Source of the DNA: Acidimicrobiales bacterium
GTDB lineage: Bacteria; Actinomycetota; Acidimicrobiia; Acidimicrobiales; RAAP-2
Assembly: GCA_017882985.1 (NCBI GenBank)
Contig: JADGOK010000032.1
Location: 1-7,334 of the forward strand
DNA: 7,334 nt
Direction: 5' to 3'
In this document: positions 1-6,261 of the stretch, one piece after another
Layout: each line of letters opens with the position of its first letter
How positions within the stretch are numbered: position 1 is the first letter of the stretch
The notes under the pieces: generated by a model
What the model was told of the DNA's origin: nothing
The model's input: the letters and a program-made list of their open reading frames with translations, nothing else
Database searches by the model: none
Translations under genes and position numbers: made by a program

Positions 1-957
1 ACCCGTCAACAGTCCCATCCCGATCCCGCAGCCAAGGACGGGTGAGAAGTTGCCCGAGCAGAGCACGCCGGCCGACCGGCCGTCAATGAACACCTCCCCA
101 CCGTCGCGCAATGGTTGACGACTGTCCGTCATGAGCCCGGTCAAGAGTCGCGCGACGCCACGGCGACGCTCGTCTTCAACCGCGGCGCGACCCTGGAACG
201 TCGCCTTGTCCCAACCGAGCACCCAACCGAGGCGGGCTTCGAGGGTGGTCGAGTGCAGCGTCAATTCGTGACCGTAGAGTGGCAACGCCGCCTCGAGGCG
301 CAATGTGTCGCGAGCGCCCAGACCTGCGGGCGTCACGTCGGCGGCGATGAGGGCCAACAAGAGTTCGCGCGCGACGTCGTTGGGCGCGGCGATCTCGAGA
401 CCCTCTTCACCCGTGTACCCGGTACCGGCCACGCGGACCTCAACCCCCTGGTACTCGAATCGCGCGACGCGAAATCGGCCAACTTCGCCGAATCGTGAGT
501 CGACCGCTGCCGCCTTGGCCCGGGCGTGGGGACCCTGGATCGCCAACACGCAGCGCTCGCTCGTCACGTCGACGCCCGGAATTGACGACAAGACGCCCGA
601 CGTGTTGGAGGCGTTGGGCATGACGTCGAACTCGTCGTCACCGACCCACCAGACGATGATGTCGTCGACGACGAAACCATCGCTGTTGAGCAGATGGGTG
701 TACTGCGCTCGGCCCGGTTCAACCTTACGCAGGTCATTGGTGAGCGTGTCTTGGAGAATCTCGAACTTGTCGGGACCGTCGCATCGCACGGTGCCGAGGT
801 GACTGACGTCAAAGACCACCGCGTCATTTCGACAGGCCAGGTGCTCGGCGACCGTGCCCGTGGCGTACTGCAGGGGCATCTCCCAGCCACCGAAGGGAAC
901 AATCTTGGCGCCCAGTTCGACGTGGGTGTCGAAGAGGAACGGGCGCCGGTCGGTCAC
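1..957 (-). CDS. gcvT: Glycine cleavage system T protein (aminomethyltransferase), 3' end beyond window
   Basis: Aminomethyltransferase of the glycine cleavage system: it takes the aminomethyl group from lipoylated H protein, releases ammonia and passes the carbon to tetrahydrofolate in the cytoplasm. The 319 visible codons cover most of a protein that is usually about 360-370 aa; the C-terminal barrel is cut by the window edge. Family landmarks are all present: a GGWEMPLQY-like segment at residues 23-31, FDVSHLG at 49-55, the folate-site/catalytic Asp region SDGFVVDD at 92-99, GYTGEEG at 180-186 and GLGARDTLRLEA from 212. The GTG start is chosen because AGGA (plus 966-969) lies 8 nt upstream and the N-terminus begins at the usual place. 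The stop of the upstream gene is only 10 nt away and overlaps the Shine-Dalgarno, so gcvT is probably read from the merR promoter. A YgfZ-type folate protein is unlikely given the conserved active-site region. Confidence 0.94.
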   Translation of the reverse strand, partial: MTDRRPFLFDTHVELGAKIVPFGGWEMPLQYATGTVAEHLACRNDAVVFDVSHLGTVRCDGPDKFEILQDTLTNDLRKVEPGRAQYTHLLNSDGFVVDDIIVWWVGDDEFDVMPNASNTSGVLSSIPGVDVTSERCVLAIQGPHARAKAAAVDSRFGEVGRFRVARFEYQGVEVRVAGTGYTGEEGLEIAAPNDVARELLLALIAADVTPAGLGARDTLRLEAALPLYGHELTLHSTTLEARLGWVLGWDKATFQGRAAVEDERRRGVARLLTGLMTDSRQPLRDGGEVFIDGRSAGVLCSGNFSPVLGCGIGMGLLTG

Positions 958-967
958 GAAATCTATC

Positions 968-1366
968 CTAAGCCGCGGGGTGGGCGAAGAATTCGAGGTC
1001 GTGGCGCTCGAGCAACTGCGTGAAGTCACGCTGGTACACCACGAGCAGTTCGACCTCGGGGTAGAGCTCACGAAAAAGACGGATCTTCTTGTTCTTGCGC
1101 GTCACGAGACGCTGTTCGAGCACCGTGAGTTCGATGAAGAGTTGCTCTGACGCAACGTAAAAGTCGGGTCGGAACCCCTTGGTCGGCTGACCCAGTTCGT
1201 TCCATTCGAGGGGGAACTCGACTGGTTCGTACGACCATTCGAGGCCGTACAAGGTCAAGAGACTGGCGAAGAGCCCTTCACTGGGGTGGGCAAACCTGGC
1301 ACTCGACGGTGCCGACACACTGGGATGTCGATGACGAGGTTCGTCAATCGACGACGGAAAAGTCAC
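968..1366 (-). CDS. PD-(D/E)XK-like small protein of unknown function
   Basis: A 132-aa protein whose function I do not know. Residues 1-24 look unstructured. From residue 27 the layout resembles a minimal restriction-endonuclease fold: HPSE (Glu30 in a first helix), YGLEWSYEP at 40-48, FRPDF with Asp68, and IELT with Glu79, followed by a Lys/Arg-rich helix (RKNKKIR, 90-96) and the strand VELLVVYQRD at 105-114. The usual catalytic Lys two residues after Glu is Thr81 here, so a Lys from the following helix (91, 93 or 94) would have to substitute, or the protein is inactive. From memory, similar sequences with an ELTT...LVTKKN motif occur as uncharacterised proteins in other actinobacteria. The GTG start overlaps the merR stop as GTGA, which implies translational coupling, and gcvT starts 10 nt after its TAG. 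Coding status is very likely; nuclease activity is a guess. Confidence 0.85.
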   Translation of the reverse strand: MTFPSSIDEPRHRHPSVSAPSSARFAHPSEGLFASLLTLYGLEWSYEPVEFPLEWNELGQPTKGFRPDFYVASEQLFIELTVLEQRLVTRKNKKIRLFRELYPEVELLVVYQRDFTQLLERHDLEFFAHPAA

Positions 1367-1821
1367 GCCGTGCGGGGCTCCTTCTCCGACGTCATGGACT
1401 GCGATTGACGGATCATGGTCGTGAGTTCGGCGACCACGCCCGCCAGTGGAACGATGTTAAAGACCCCTTGACCTCCGCGCAGGAGGTCGACCAGATCACC
1501 GTCGCTGTGCGCGAGTACCGAGCCGGAGTCACTCAGCACCAAGCTGCTCGAGGCGAGATCGGCACCCAGGGAGCGGCGCAGACATTCGACCGCTTGGCGG
1601 GCCCGGGCCAATGACAGTCCTGAACTGAGTAGCGACTTGATGACCTTCACTTCGAGGACGTCGCCGTAGGAGTAGGTGCGCTTGGAGCCGCTGCCGCTGG
1701 CGGCGGTGATCGAAGGCGTCACGAGTTCGGTTCTCGCCCAGTAGTCCAATTGACGGTACGTGACGCCGGTGAGGCGACACACCATCGGTCCACTAAAGCC
1801 CATAGCTAACGAATCCTTCAT
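1363..1821 (-). CDS. MerR-family transcriptional regulator (Rv1830-like)
   Basis: A 152-aa DNA-binding regulator. The winged-helix MerR domain occupies residues about 10-82: VCRLTGVTYRQLDYWART (14-31, helix-turn-helix), a wing with GSGSKRTYSYGDV (43-55), and a helix VKVIKSLLSSGLSLARARQAV (58-78). The C-terminal part carries DLLRGGQGVF (112-121), the hallmark of the actinobacterial family that includes Mycobacterium tuberculosis Rv1830, which lies in the gcvH-garA-MerR-MerR-gcvB neighbourhood. There is no metal-binding Cys cluster, so it is not a metal sensor of the classical type. The ATG at 1821 is preferred over an in-frame ATG at 1803 because GGAGG (plus 1830-1834) lies 8 nt upstream of it. 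First gene of a three-gene operon with the PD-(D/E)XK-like gene and gcvT. A dyad just upstream (1866-1881) could be its own operator. Family assignment is firm; control of gcvT is inferred from position. Confidence 0.92.
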   Translation of the reverse strand: MKDSLAMGFSGPMVCRLTGVTYRQLDYWARTELVTPSITAASGSGSKRTYSYGDVLEVKVIKSLLSSGLSLARARQAVECLRRSLGADLASSSLVLSDSGSVLAHSDGDLVDLLRGGQGVFNIVPLAGVVAELTTMIRQSQSMTSEKEPRTA

Positions 1822-1852
1822 ACGAAGTTCCTCCCGACCGAGGCCTGACCAG

Positions 1853-1858
1853 ATTATC
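1853..1858 (-). promoter_or_regulatory. Candidate -10 element of the merR operon
   Basis: Read on the minus strand this is GATAAT, 31 nt upstream of the merR ATG. Transcription starting about 7 nt downstream would give a leader of roughly 24 nt that carries the GGAGG Shine-Dalgarno. The position 17 nt further upstream reads ACTACA, a poor -35 that coincides with one arm of the dyad at 1866-1881. An alternative -10 is TACACT at 1874-1879. Confidence 0.4.
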
Positions 1859-1865
1859 CCGAAGG

Positions 1866-1881
1866 ACTACATCAGTGTAGT
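1866..1881. promoter_or_regulatory. Inverted repeat in the merR promoter region (possible operator)
   Basis: Perfect 6-bp inverted repeat ACTACA-TCAG-TGTAGT located between the thiG stop and the merR start. It overlaps the expected -35/spacer region of the GATAAT promoter candidate. MerR proteins bind dyads inside promoter spacers, so autoregulation is a natural reading, but a 6-bp arm is short and could be chance. Confidence 0.35.
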
Positions 1882-1892
1882 TATGGAAACGA

Positions 1893-2672
1893 CTAATCCA
1901 CAAATAAATCTGGACGCCCGAGCGACGACGAGGAGGCCTCCGCGTGCAGTCGGGGTGGGATGCGACCGGCCCGAAAGGCCAGATATCCTGCTTTGACCGC
2001 GTCACGAAGGGCTTCGGCCATCAGTACCGGCTCCAGAGCCCGATTGATCGCCGACGCCGCGAGCACGCCGTCACAGCCCAATTCCATGGCCAGAGCGGCG
2101 TCCGACGCCGTGCCGACCCCGGCGTCGAGCAACACGGGAACGCCCACGCGCTCGGCGATGAGTGAAATGGCGTGGGGGTTCCTAATACCCAAACCGGAAC
2201 CAATCGGTGAGCCGAGCGGCATCACCGCGACGCACCCGGCCTGTTCGAGTCGAAGGGCGACGATGAGGTCGTCCGAGGTGTACGCCCAGACTTCGAAGCC
2301 CTTGCGTACCAACTGATCAGCGGCCACCAGGGTCTCGGTCGTATCGGGCAGCAACGTACGGTCGTCGCCGATGACCTCGAGTTTTATCACGTTGGTCGCA
2401 AAGGCCTCGCGAGCCAGCTCGGCTAGTTTGACGGCTTCGCTCGCGCTGTAGCAGCCGGCCGTGTTGGGCAGCAGTGAGAAGTTGCGGCGCTCCAAGAGCT
2501 CGTAGATCGAGCCCTTGACGCTCGGATCGACCCGTCGCAGCGCAACGGTGGCGATCGTCGCCTCCGAGGCGACCAGTGACGCCTCGAGCACGTCCATGGA
2601 GCGAAAGCCGCCCGTACCCATGACGAGACGCGACGACGAACTCATCGAGCCGATCTGAAAGAGGTCACCCAC
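1893..2672 (-). CDS. thiG: Thiazole synthase ThiG
   Basis: Builds the thiazole phosphate half of thiamine from deoxyxylulose 5-phosphate, a glycine- or tyrosine-derived imine and sulfur from ThiS thiocarboxylate. The 259-aa length is normal. Visible landmarks are [10 protein letters not shown] at 14-23, [10 protein letters not shown] at 46-55, PNTAGC at 69-74, the Schiff-base lysine in IKLEVIGD (Lys97), the phosphate-binding [15 protein letters not shown] at 152-166 and [11 protein letters not shown] at 183-193. The GTG at 2672 is chosen because DLFQIGS...SSRL matches the usual N-terminus; a later ATG at 2645 would remove the first strand. No normally spaced Shine-Dalgarno precedes it, but TACGCT ends 6 nt upstream, which suggests a leaderless mRNA. 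Its partners thiS and thiO/thiH are not in the window. It faces away from thiD across 47 bp, and merR begins 71 nt after its stop on the same strand. Confidence 0.96.
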   Translation of the reverse strand: MGDLFQIGSMSSSSRLVMGTGGFRSMDVLEASLVASEATIATVALRRVDPSVKGSIYELLERRNFSLLPNTAGCYSASEAVKLAELAREAFATNVIKLEVIGDDRTLLPDTTETLVAADQLVRKGFEVWAYTSDDLIVALRLEQAGCVAVMPLGSPIGSGLGIRNPHAISLIAERVGVPVLLDAGVGTASDAALAMELGCDGVLAASAINRALEPVLMAEALRDAVKAGYLAFRAGRIPPRLHAEASSSSLGRPDLFVD

Positions 2673-2678
2673 GTCCCC

Positions 2679-2706
2679 AGCGTACTAAGCGATCGGGAGG
2701 CGTCAC
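2679..2706 (-). promoter_or_regulatory. thiG promoter, probably leaderless
   Basis: On the minus strand, -10 TACGCT (2679-2684) is separated by 16 nt from GTGACG (2701-2706), which matches 4 of 6 positions of TTGACA. Exactly 6 nt lie between the -10 and the GTG start at 2672, so the first base of the start codon could be the transcription start. The -35 abuts the -10 of the divergent thiD promoter. Confidence 0.5.
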
Positions 2707-2712
2707 TAGGGT
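2707..2712 (+). promoter_or_regulatory. thiD -10 element, probably leaderless
   Basis: TAGGGT ends 7 nt before the GTG start of thiD, the spacing expected if transcription begins at the start codon. No convincing -35 is seen 16-18 nt upstream. A GGAG lies only 2 nt from the GTG, too close to act as a normal ribosome binding site, and a GGGAGG at 2695-2700 is too far away. Confidence 0.45.
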
Positions 2713-2719
2713 TGGAGCA

Positions 2720-3541
2720 GTGCAACCAATCTCCGTCTTGACCATCGCCGGCTCGGATTCGGGCGGTGGAGCCGGCATTCAAGCCGATCTTCGCACCTTC
2801 AGCGCCTTTGAAGTGCACGGCACCTCGGCAATCACGGCGATCACCGCCCAGAACACGCTCGGCGTCACCGCGGTCCACCCCCTTGAGCCCTCGCTCGTCG
2901 TCCAACAGATCGAGGCGGTGATCGACGACTTCGCCATCCGTGCCGTGAAGACGGGCATGCTCGCCCAACCCAGCACGATCGAAGCGGTGGCGCACCTCGC
3001 GCGCGAGGGACTCCTGGCCAATCTGGTCGTCGATCCGGTCCTCGTCTCGTCGACCGGTCATCGCCTGATGGAAGAGGGTGGTCCGCTCACCTACCGCGAG
3101 GCGCTCTTTCCCTACGCCACCGTCATCACGCCCAACCTTCGCGAGGCCGCGATCCTCTGTGACGTCGACGTTCGCGACGTGACGACCCACGACGACATGT
3201 TGATACTCGCCAACGCGTTGCTCGCCTACGGTCCGCGCTACGTGCTCGTGAAGGGCGGCCACTTCGCCGAGGCGACGCTCGAAGAGCGCCACGCCCCCGA
3301 CATCCTGGTGAGTGCTGACGCCGTCGTGCTCTTTGACGCGCCCCGGGTCACCACGAACAACGATCACGGTACCGGATGCTCGCTGTCGGCCGCGATCGCC
3401 GCAGGGATCGGGCTCGAGCGCTCGGTCACCGACGCCACGCGCGACGCCAAGTCGTTCGTGCTGGCGGCCCTGACGAGCGCGGCGCAGTGGCGCCTCGGCG
3501 GCGGCCGCGGGCCGATCGACCATCTCGGTTGGAACCAATGA
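2720..3541 (+). CDS. thiD: Hydroxymethylpyrimidine / phosphomethylpyrimidine kinase ThiD
   Basis: Ribokinase-fold kinase that phosphorylates HMP and then HMP-P to HMP-PP, the pyrimidine half of thiamine. The 273-aa length is standard for the stand-alone enzyme; there is no fused ThiE or TenA domain. Landmarks are the N-terminal LTIAGSDSGGGAGIQADL (7-24, substrate-binding glycine-rich segment), the internal VKTGML and VVDPVLVSSTGHRL segments, ITPNLREA, LVKGGH, and the anion-hole motif NDHGTGC with GTGC at 217-220. The GTG start gives the family's usual N-terminus. A TANNNT hexamer 7 nt upstream suggests a leaderless transcript. The stop overlaps the next ATG as ATGA, so the membrane-protein gene downstream should be translationally coupled. 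No TPP riboswitch would fit in the 47-bp gap to thiG. Confidence 0.97.
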   Translation: MQPISVLTIAGSDSGGGAGIQADLRTFSAFEVHGTSAITAITAQNTLGVTAVHPLEPSLVVQQIEAVIDDFAIRAVKTGMLAQPSTIEAVAHLAREGLLANLVVDPVLVSSTGHRLMEEGGPLTYREALFPYATVITPNLREAAILCDVDVRDVTTHDDMLILANALLAYGPRYVLVKGGHFAEATLEERHAPDILVSADAVVLFDAPRVTTNNDHGTGCSLSAAIAAGIGLERSVTDATRDAKSFVLAALTSAAQWRLGGGRGPIDHLGWNQ

Positions 3542-4098
3542 GCGATCCGGTCAAGCCGCCGCTCACGACCACCACGAGCATCCTGCCGGCGATGACGGTA
3601 TTGGTCGTCGCCGTCGTGACCCTGGTCGTCTTTCTCGCCATCAACCTCATCGCGAACCCCACGGTCAAGAGGACGACGACCACGATTCCGATCGTCGTGG
3701 GCAGTCTCACGACCCAAAAGGACAGTCCGATCCTCGCCGGTTGCCATCAAGCGGGTAACCCCCCGGCGGACATCGCAGCCGCACTCATGGTCCCGGTCTC
3801 GACTCTGGCGACCGCTGCGACCCTGCACCCCAACGGTGGCGCCGGTGACTACGACTGTCTACGAACGCTGGTCACCCACGCCCCGTCGAGCGAACTGCTC
3901 GGCTACTACAGCGCGCAACTCGAAGCTCGCGGCTGGAGTCTCTTCTCTCACGGTTCATCCACGGGGTCGCCGCAGTTGCTCTTTCAAAAGGCCGGGTCGG
4001 ACACCTTCTACTGGATCATCGGTATCACGGTGACGGCGCGAACCGGATCAACGTCGTACTGGACGTTCCGCATCTACCAGAACTCAAGCGCGATTTAG
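3538..4098 (+). CDS. Single-span membrane protein with extracytoplasmic domain, unknown function
   Basis: A 186-aa protein I cannot assign. It has a short Pro/Thr-rich cytoplasmic N-terminus (1-15), one hydrophobic segment at about 16-39 (ILPAMTVLVVAVVTLVVFLA...), a Thr-rich linker (46-50) and an outside domain of about 130 residues. That domain has just two cysteines (Cys69 in AGCHQ and Cys107 in DYDCLR), which could form a disulfide, and a segment LLGYYSAQLEARGWSLFS (120-137) of the kind found in many uncharacterised actinobacterial surface proteins. The ATG overlaps the thiD stop as ATGA; GGA lies 4 nt upstream of the start. Its 3' end overlaps the convergent glycosyltransferase gene by 15 bp. 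Co-expression with thiD is likely, but nothing visible ties it to thiamine. Confidence 0.82.
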   Translation: MSDPVKPPLTTTTSILPAMTVLVVAVVTLVVFLAINLIANPTVKRTTTTIPIVVGSLTTQKDSPILAGCHQAGNPPADIAAALMVPVSTLATAATLHPNGGAGDYDCLRTLVTHAPSSELLGYYSAQLEARGWSLFSHGSSTGSPQLLFQKAGSDTFYWIIGITVTARTGSTSYWTFRIYQNSSAI

Positions 4099-5352
4099 CT
4101 CCAACTCAAGAACCGGCGTGGGAGCTTCGACGCAGACCGACGACCACAACGCGAAGTTGAGCGGGTAGATCACGTAGCCGATGCGCGTCGCTGACGCCAC
4201 GCAGATCATCGTTGCAAAACTCACGCTCAAGAGTCCGAGCAACTGCGACAACGTGAGCGGCCAGTGCCGCTGCAGGAATTTAGCCGCAAAGTAACCGCCG
4301 ACGAGCAGCGTCACGGGCGCCAAGAAATGTCCGAGCGGCGACCACAACGTCGTGAGCATGTGGCCGGGCAGCGCGCTCGCGGCCGGTGAGGAGACACCCG
4401 CGAGACCCAGGGGGAACGCGAACACGTTCGACATGAACGCGCCCGGAGCGTTGAGAGCGAACGGCGCGATGGAGATCACGACGATGGCGCCAATGATCAC
4501 CGCCACTTTCGACCACGCACTTCGCCCGTCACGTTCGCGTGCGACCAGCAACGCGCCGAACGCCAACGGCCACGCCGTCAGCTTCATCGCGGCGGCGAGT
4601 CCGAAGCTGACTCCCGCCAGGTAGTTCGATCGCCGTTGTAGCGCGACGACGCCCAGGAGCGACAGCGCCAGAATCGGCATGTCGTCACCACCCGTCGCCA
4701 GGAACAACGCTCCAGTGGGCAGCGCCAGCATGACCTGGGCGACGCGAATCTTCTGCGCTCTGGACGCGCGCAACAATCCGAGAGCCAAAGCACTCGCGAT
4801 CAACGTCATCAGGGTCATCACGATGCGCGGATCAGTGAGGCCCTTGCTCTTGTGTTGTTCCGCTGAGGGAAGTCCAAAGACGCTCATGAGCGGAAAATAC
4901 GGAAAGAACGATTCGTAGGTCGGGATACCCCGAACGCCGCCGACCAAATGCCCATTCTTGAAGTACGCCTGGTACGGGTCCTTGCCTTGGCTCAGCCACG
5001 TCGCCGAACGGTCGATGACCGAGACTTCGGGCTGGGCCTGGCGCCACTTCGCCTCCAAACTCAGCGGCATCGCGACCGCTCCGAGCACGACGATCGCCAG
5101 CAGCCCCACCCGGACCAACGACGCGCGCCGGACGTTCCTTCGACTGAAGATCCAGGCAACAACTGCGGCGACTACGTAGGTTCCCACCGCCAAGTAACCC
5201 CAGTGCCACTGCGCTGGCTCTTTCGACGTCCAACCGAGCCCGATGGCGAAGAGCGCCGACAGCGCGTACAACACCGCGTCGCTGCGTAGTGCGTTCAGCG
5301 CCATCCACCACTGCACGGGGCGAGAGCGCGCGTAGGGGAGGCGTGTCACCAC
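4084..5352 (-). CDS. Polytopic membrane glycosyltransferase, GT-C/GT87-like (DUF2029-like)
   Basis: A 422-aa integral membrane protein with about ten hydrophobic segments. It resembles the polyprenol-phosphate-mannose-dependent mannosyltransferases of family GT87: an acidic first-loop region EVSVIDRSATWLSQGKDPYQAYF (about residues 109-131, with Asp114 as a candidate catalytic residue), an aromatic SFFPYFPLMSVFGLP stretch, a GGDDMPILALSLLGVVAL segment, and YLAGVSFGLAAAMKLTAWPLAFGALL, typical of the helix after the AGxxxGLAxxxK motif. Likely role: adding mannose or another sugar to a cell-envelope glycan or lipid, using a lipid-linked donor outside the membrane. The reading frame opens at a TTG at 5382, but GTG at 5352 is preferred because TACACT ends 7 nt upstream of it, suggesting leaderless initiation. 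The 3' end overlaps the convergent gene. Family placement is by pattern; substrate is unknown. Confidence 0.78.
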   Translation of the reverse strand: MVTRLPYARSRPVQWWMALNALRSDAVLYALSALFAIGLGWTSKEPAQWHWGYLAVGTYVVAAVVAWIFSRRNVRRASLVRVGLLAIVVLGAVAMPLSLEAKWRQAQPEVSVIDRSATWLSQGKDPYQAYFKNGHLVGGVRGIPTYESFFPYFPLMSVFGLPSAEQHKSKGLTDPRIVMTLMTLIASALALGLLRASRAQKIRVAQVMLALPTGALFLATGGDDMPILALSLLGVVALQRRSNYLAGVSFGLAAAMKLTAWPLAFGALLVARERDGRSAWSKVAVIIGAIVVISIAPFALNAPGAFMSNVFAFPLGLAGVSSPAASALPGHMLTTLWSPLGHFLAPVTLLVGGYFAAKFLQRHWPLTLSQLLGLLSVSFATMICVASATRIGYVIYPLNFALWSSVCVEAPTPVLELELNRA

Positions 5353-5359
5353 CCAGCCA

Positions 5360-5365
5360 AGTGTA
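5360..5365 (-). promoter_or_regulatory. -10 element of the glycosyltransferase gene, probably leaderless
   Basis: TACACT on the minus strand, 7 nt before the GTG at 5352. It is part of the 10-mer TAACTACACT (plus 5360-5369), which also occurs in the same orientation upstream of merR (plus 1874-1883). If it is the -10, the TTG at 5382 cannot be the start because it would lie upstream of the transcript. Confidence 0.42.
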
Positions 5366-5423
5366 GTTACCGACGCCGGCAAAACTCCGATTTCTCCGCC
5401 CCACGAATCGGGCCGGCGAATGG

Positions 5424-6215
5424 CTAATCCCCTACCGAACGGCGCCGGATCGGCATGTAGGTGACCGGCGGCACCCGGTCATTGAGGAAGCGCCGAATGA
5501 TCCGCACGCTCTCCTTGGTCCGCTCCTTGAGCAGTGCGTGCGAGGTCCCTGGCACGATCGCCAGTTGGCCTTCGGGGAGTGATTCGTACATCGAACACGT
5601 GTGCGACAGAGCGACGACGTCGTCATCACCGGCCATGACCAGCACCGGCACGCGAATGCTCGCGAGATTGGACGTCTTGAGGATGGGTTCGCTCGCGTAC
5701 ATGGTCATGGTCTTCTCGACGACCCGTCGTGCGTGACGACGCCCGTCGGGAGATCGCTTCTCGAAGCGTTTGCGCCATCTCTTGAAATCGGGACTCCCAA
5801 AGTCGTAGGGCTCGATTGTCACGCCGCTGTAGTGGTAGTTCGCGCCGATAACAACGGCACGCTCAACCAAGTCGGGCCGGCGCATCGCGACCATCAGTGC
5901 CACGACGCCGCCGTCGCTGTGCCCCACCAGATGCACGGGTCGACGCAGGTACTCAATGAACGCAATGGTCTCGTTCGCCATTGAGTTGAAGTGAAACGGC
6001 TCGTCCAGATCAGCGGTACGGCCGTGGCCGCGTCGGTCGAAGGCCGCGACGCGGTAGTGCTTCATGAGGCCCGGGCCGATTGAGCCAAGCAGGCTCGTGC
6101 TGCTGCTCATTCCTCCGTGCAGCAGCACCACCATGGGGCGTTTCTTCTTGCGCCTCTTGCCCTTTTTGGCGATCCATACCCACGTCCGGTGGCCGTTCAA
6201 CTTGATGGTCGTCAC
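5424..6215 (-). CDS. Alpha/beta-fold hydrolase
   Basis: A 263-aa cytoplasmic hydrolase with a complete catalytic triad: the nucleophile elbow GHSDGG (Ser100), an acid in MAGDDD (Asp197 by position, Asp199 possible) and His226 in GTSHALL. The oxyanion motif HGG is at 33-35 and FDRRGHGRT at 59-67 is the usual loop after the third strand. A short lid region of basic and aromatic residues spans about 127-170. Members of this family hydrolyse esters, epoxides, C-C bonds or haloalkanes; the Asp after Ser in GHSDGG does not decide among them. Unusual is the run of basic residues at 17-26 (KKGKRRKKKR) in the first beta-hairpin. The GTG start lies 7 nt downstream of TACCAT, and there is no Shine-Dalgarno. 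Divergent from the acuI-like gene across 52 bp; the substrate is unknown. Confidence 0.93.
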   Translation of the reverse strand: MTTIKLNGHRTWVWIAKKGKRRKKKRPMVVLLHGGMSSSTSLLGSIGPGLMKHYRVAAFDRRGHGRTADLDEPFHFNSMANETIAFIEYLRRPVHLVGHSDGGVVALMVAMRRPDLVERAVVIGANYHYSGVTIEPYDFGSPDFKRWRKRFEKRSPDGRRHARRVVEKTMTMYASEPILKTSNLASIRVPVLVMAGDDDVVALSHTCSMYESLPEGQLAIVPGTSHALLKERTKESVRIIRRFLNDRVPPVTYMPIRRRSVGD

Positions 6216-6222
6216 AAAATCA

Positions 6223-6228
6223 ATGGTA
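6223..6228 (-). promoter_or_regulatory. -10 element of the hydrolase gene, probably leaderless
   Basis: TACCAT on the minus strand, separated by 7 nt from the GTG start at 6215. The intervening TGATTTT has no Shine-Dalgarno character. No good -35 is visible 16-18 nt further upstream. Confidence 0.42.
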
Positions 6229-6255
6229 TTCGGTGGGCCGCGAATAAGCGGGCTC

Positions 6256-6261
6256 TATCCT
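6256..6261 (+). promoter_or_regulatory. -10 element of the acuI-like gene, probably leaderless
   Basis: TATCCT with 6 nt (TGACAC) before the GTG start at 6268. No Shine-Dalgarno is present and the -35 region is not convincing. It shares the 52-bp divergent gap with the hydrolase promoter. Confidence 0.45.

Noticed and set aside
115..1150. Several plus-strand open frames of about 100-165 codons opposite gcvT and its neighbour
   Set aside because: High G+C keeps antisense frames open; the minus strand encodes clear GcvT and a coupled small protein, and the plus-strand products show no family features.
2673..2719. TPP riboswitch between thiG and thiD
   Set aside because: The 47-bp gap is too short for the roughly 100-nt aptamer and no THI-box-like sequence is visible.
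2642..3538. 298-codon open frame on the minus strand opposite thiD
   Set aside because: It is a shadow of thiD: the sequence is Arg/Gly/Asp-rich with no recognisable motif, while the plus-strand frame is an unmistakable full-length ThiD.
4832..5404. 190-codon minus-strand frame overlapping the start of the glycosyltransferase
   Set aside because: Arg-rich out-of-frame product inside the membrane-protein gene; the other frame has proper transmembrane segments and family motifs.
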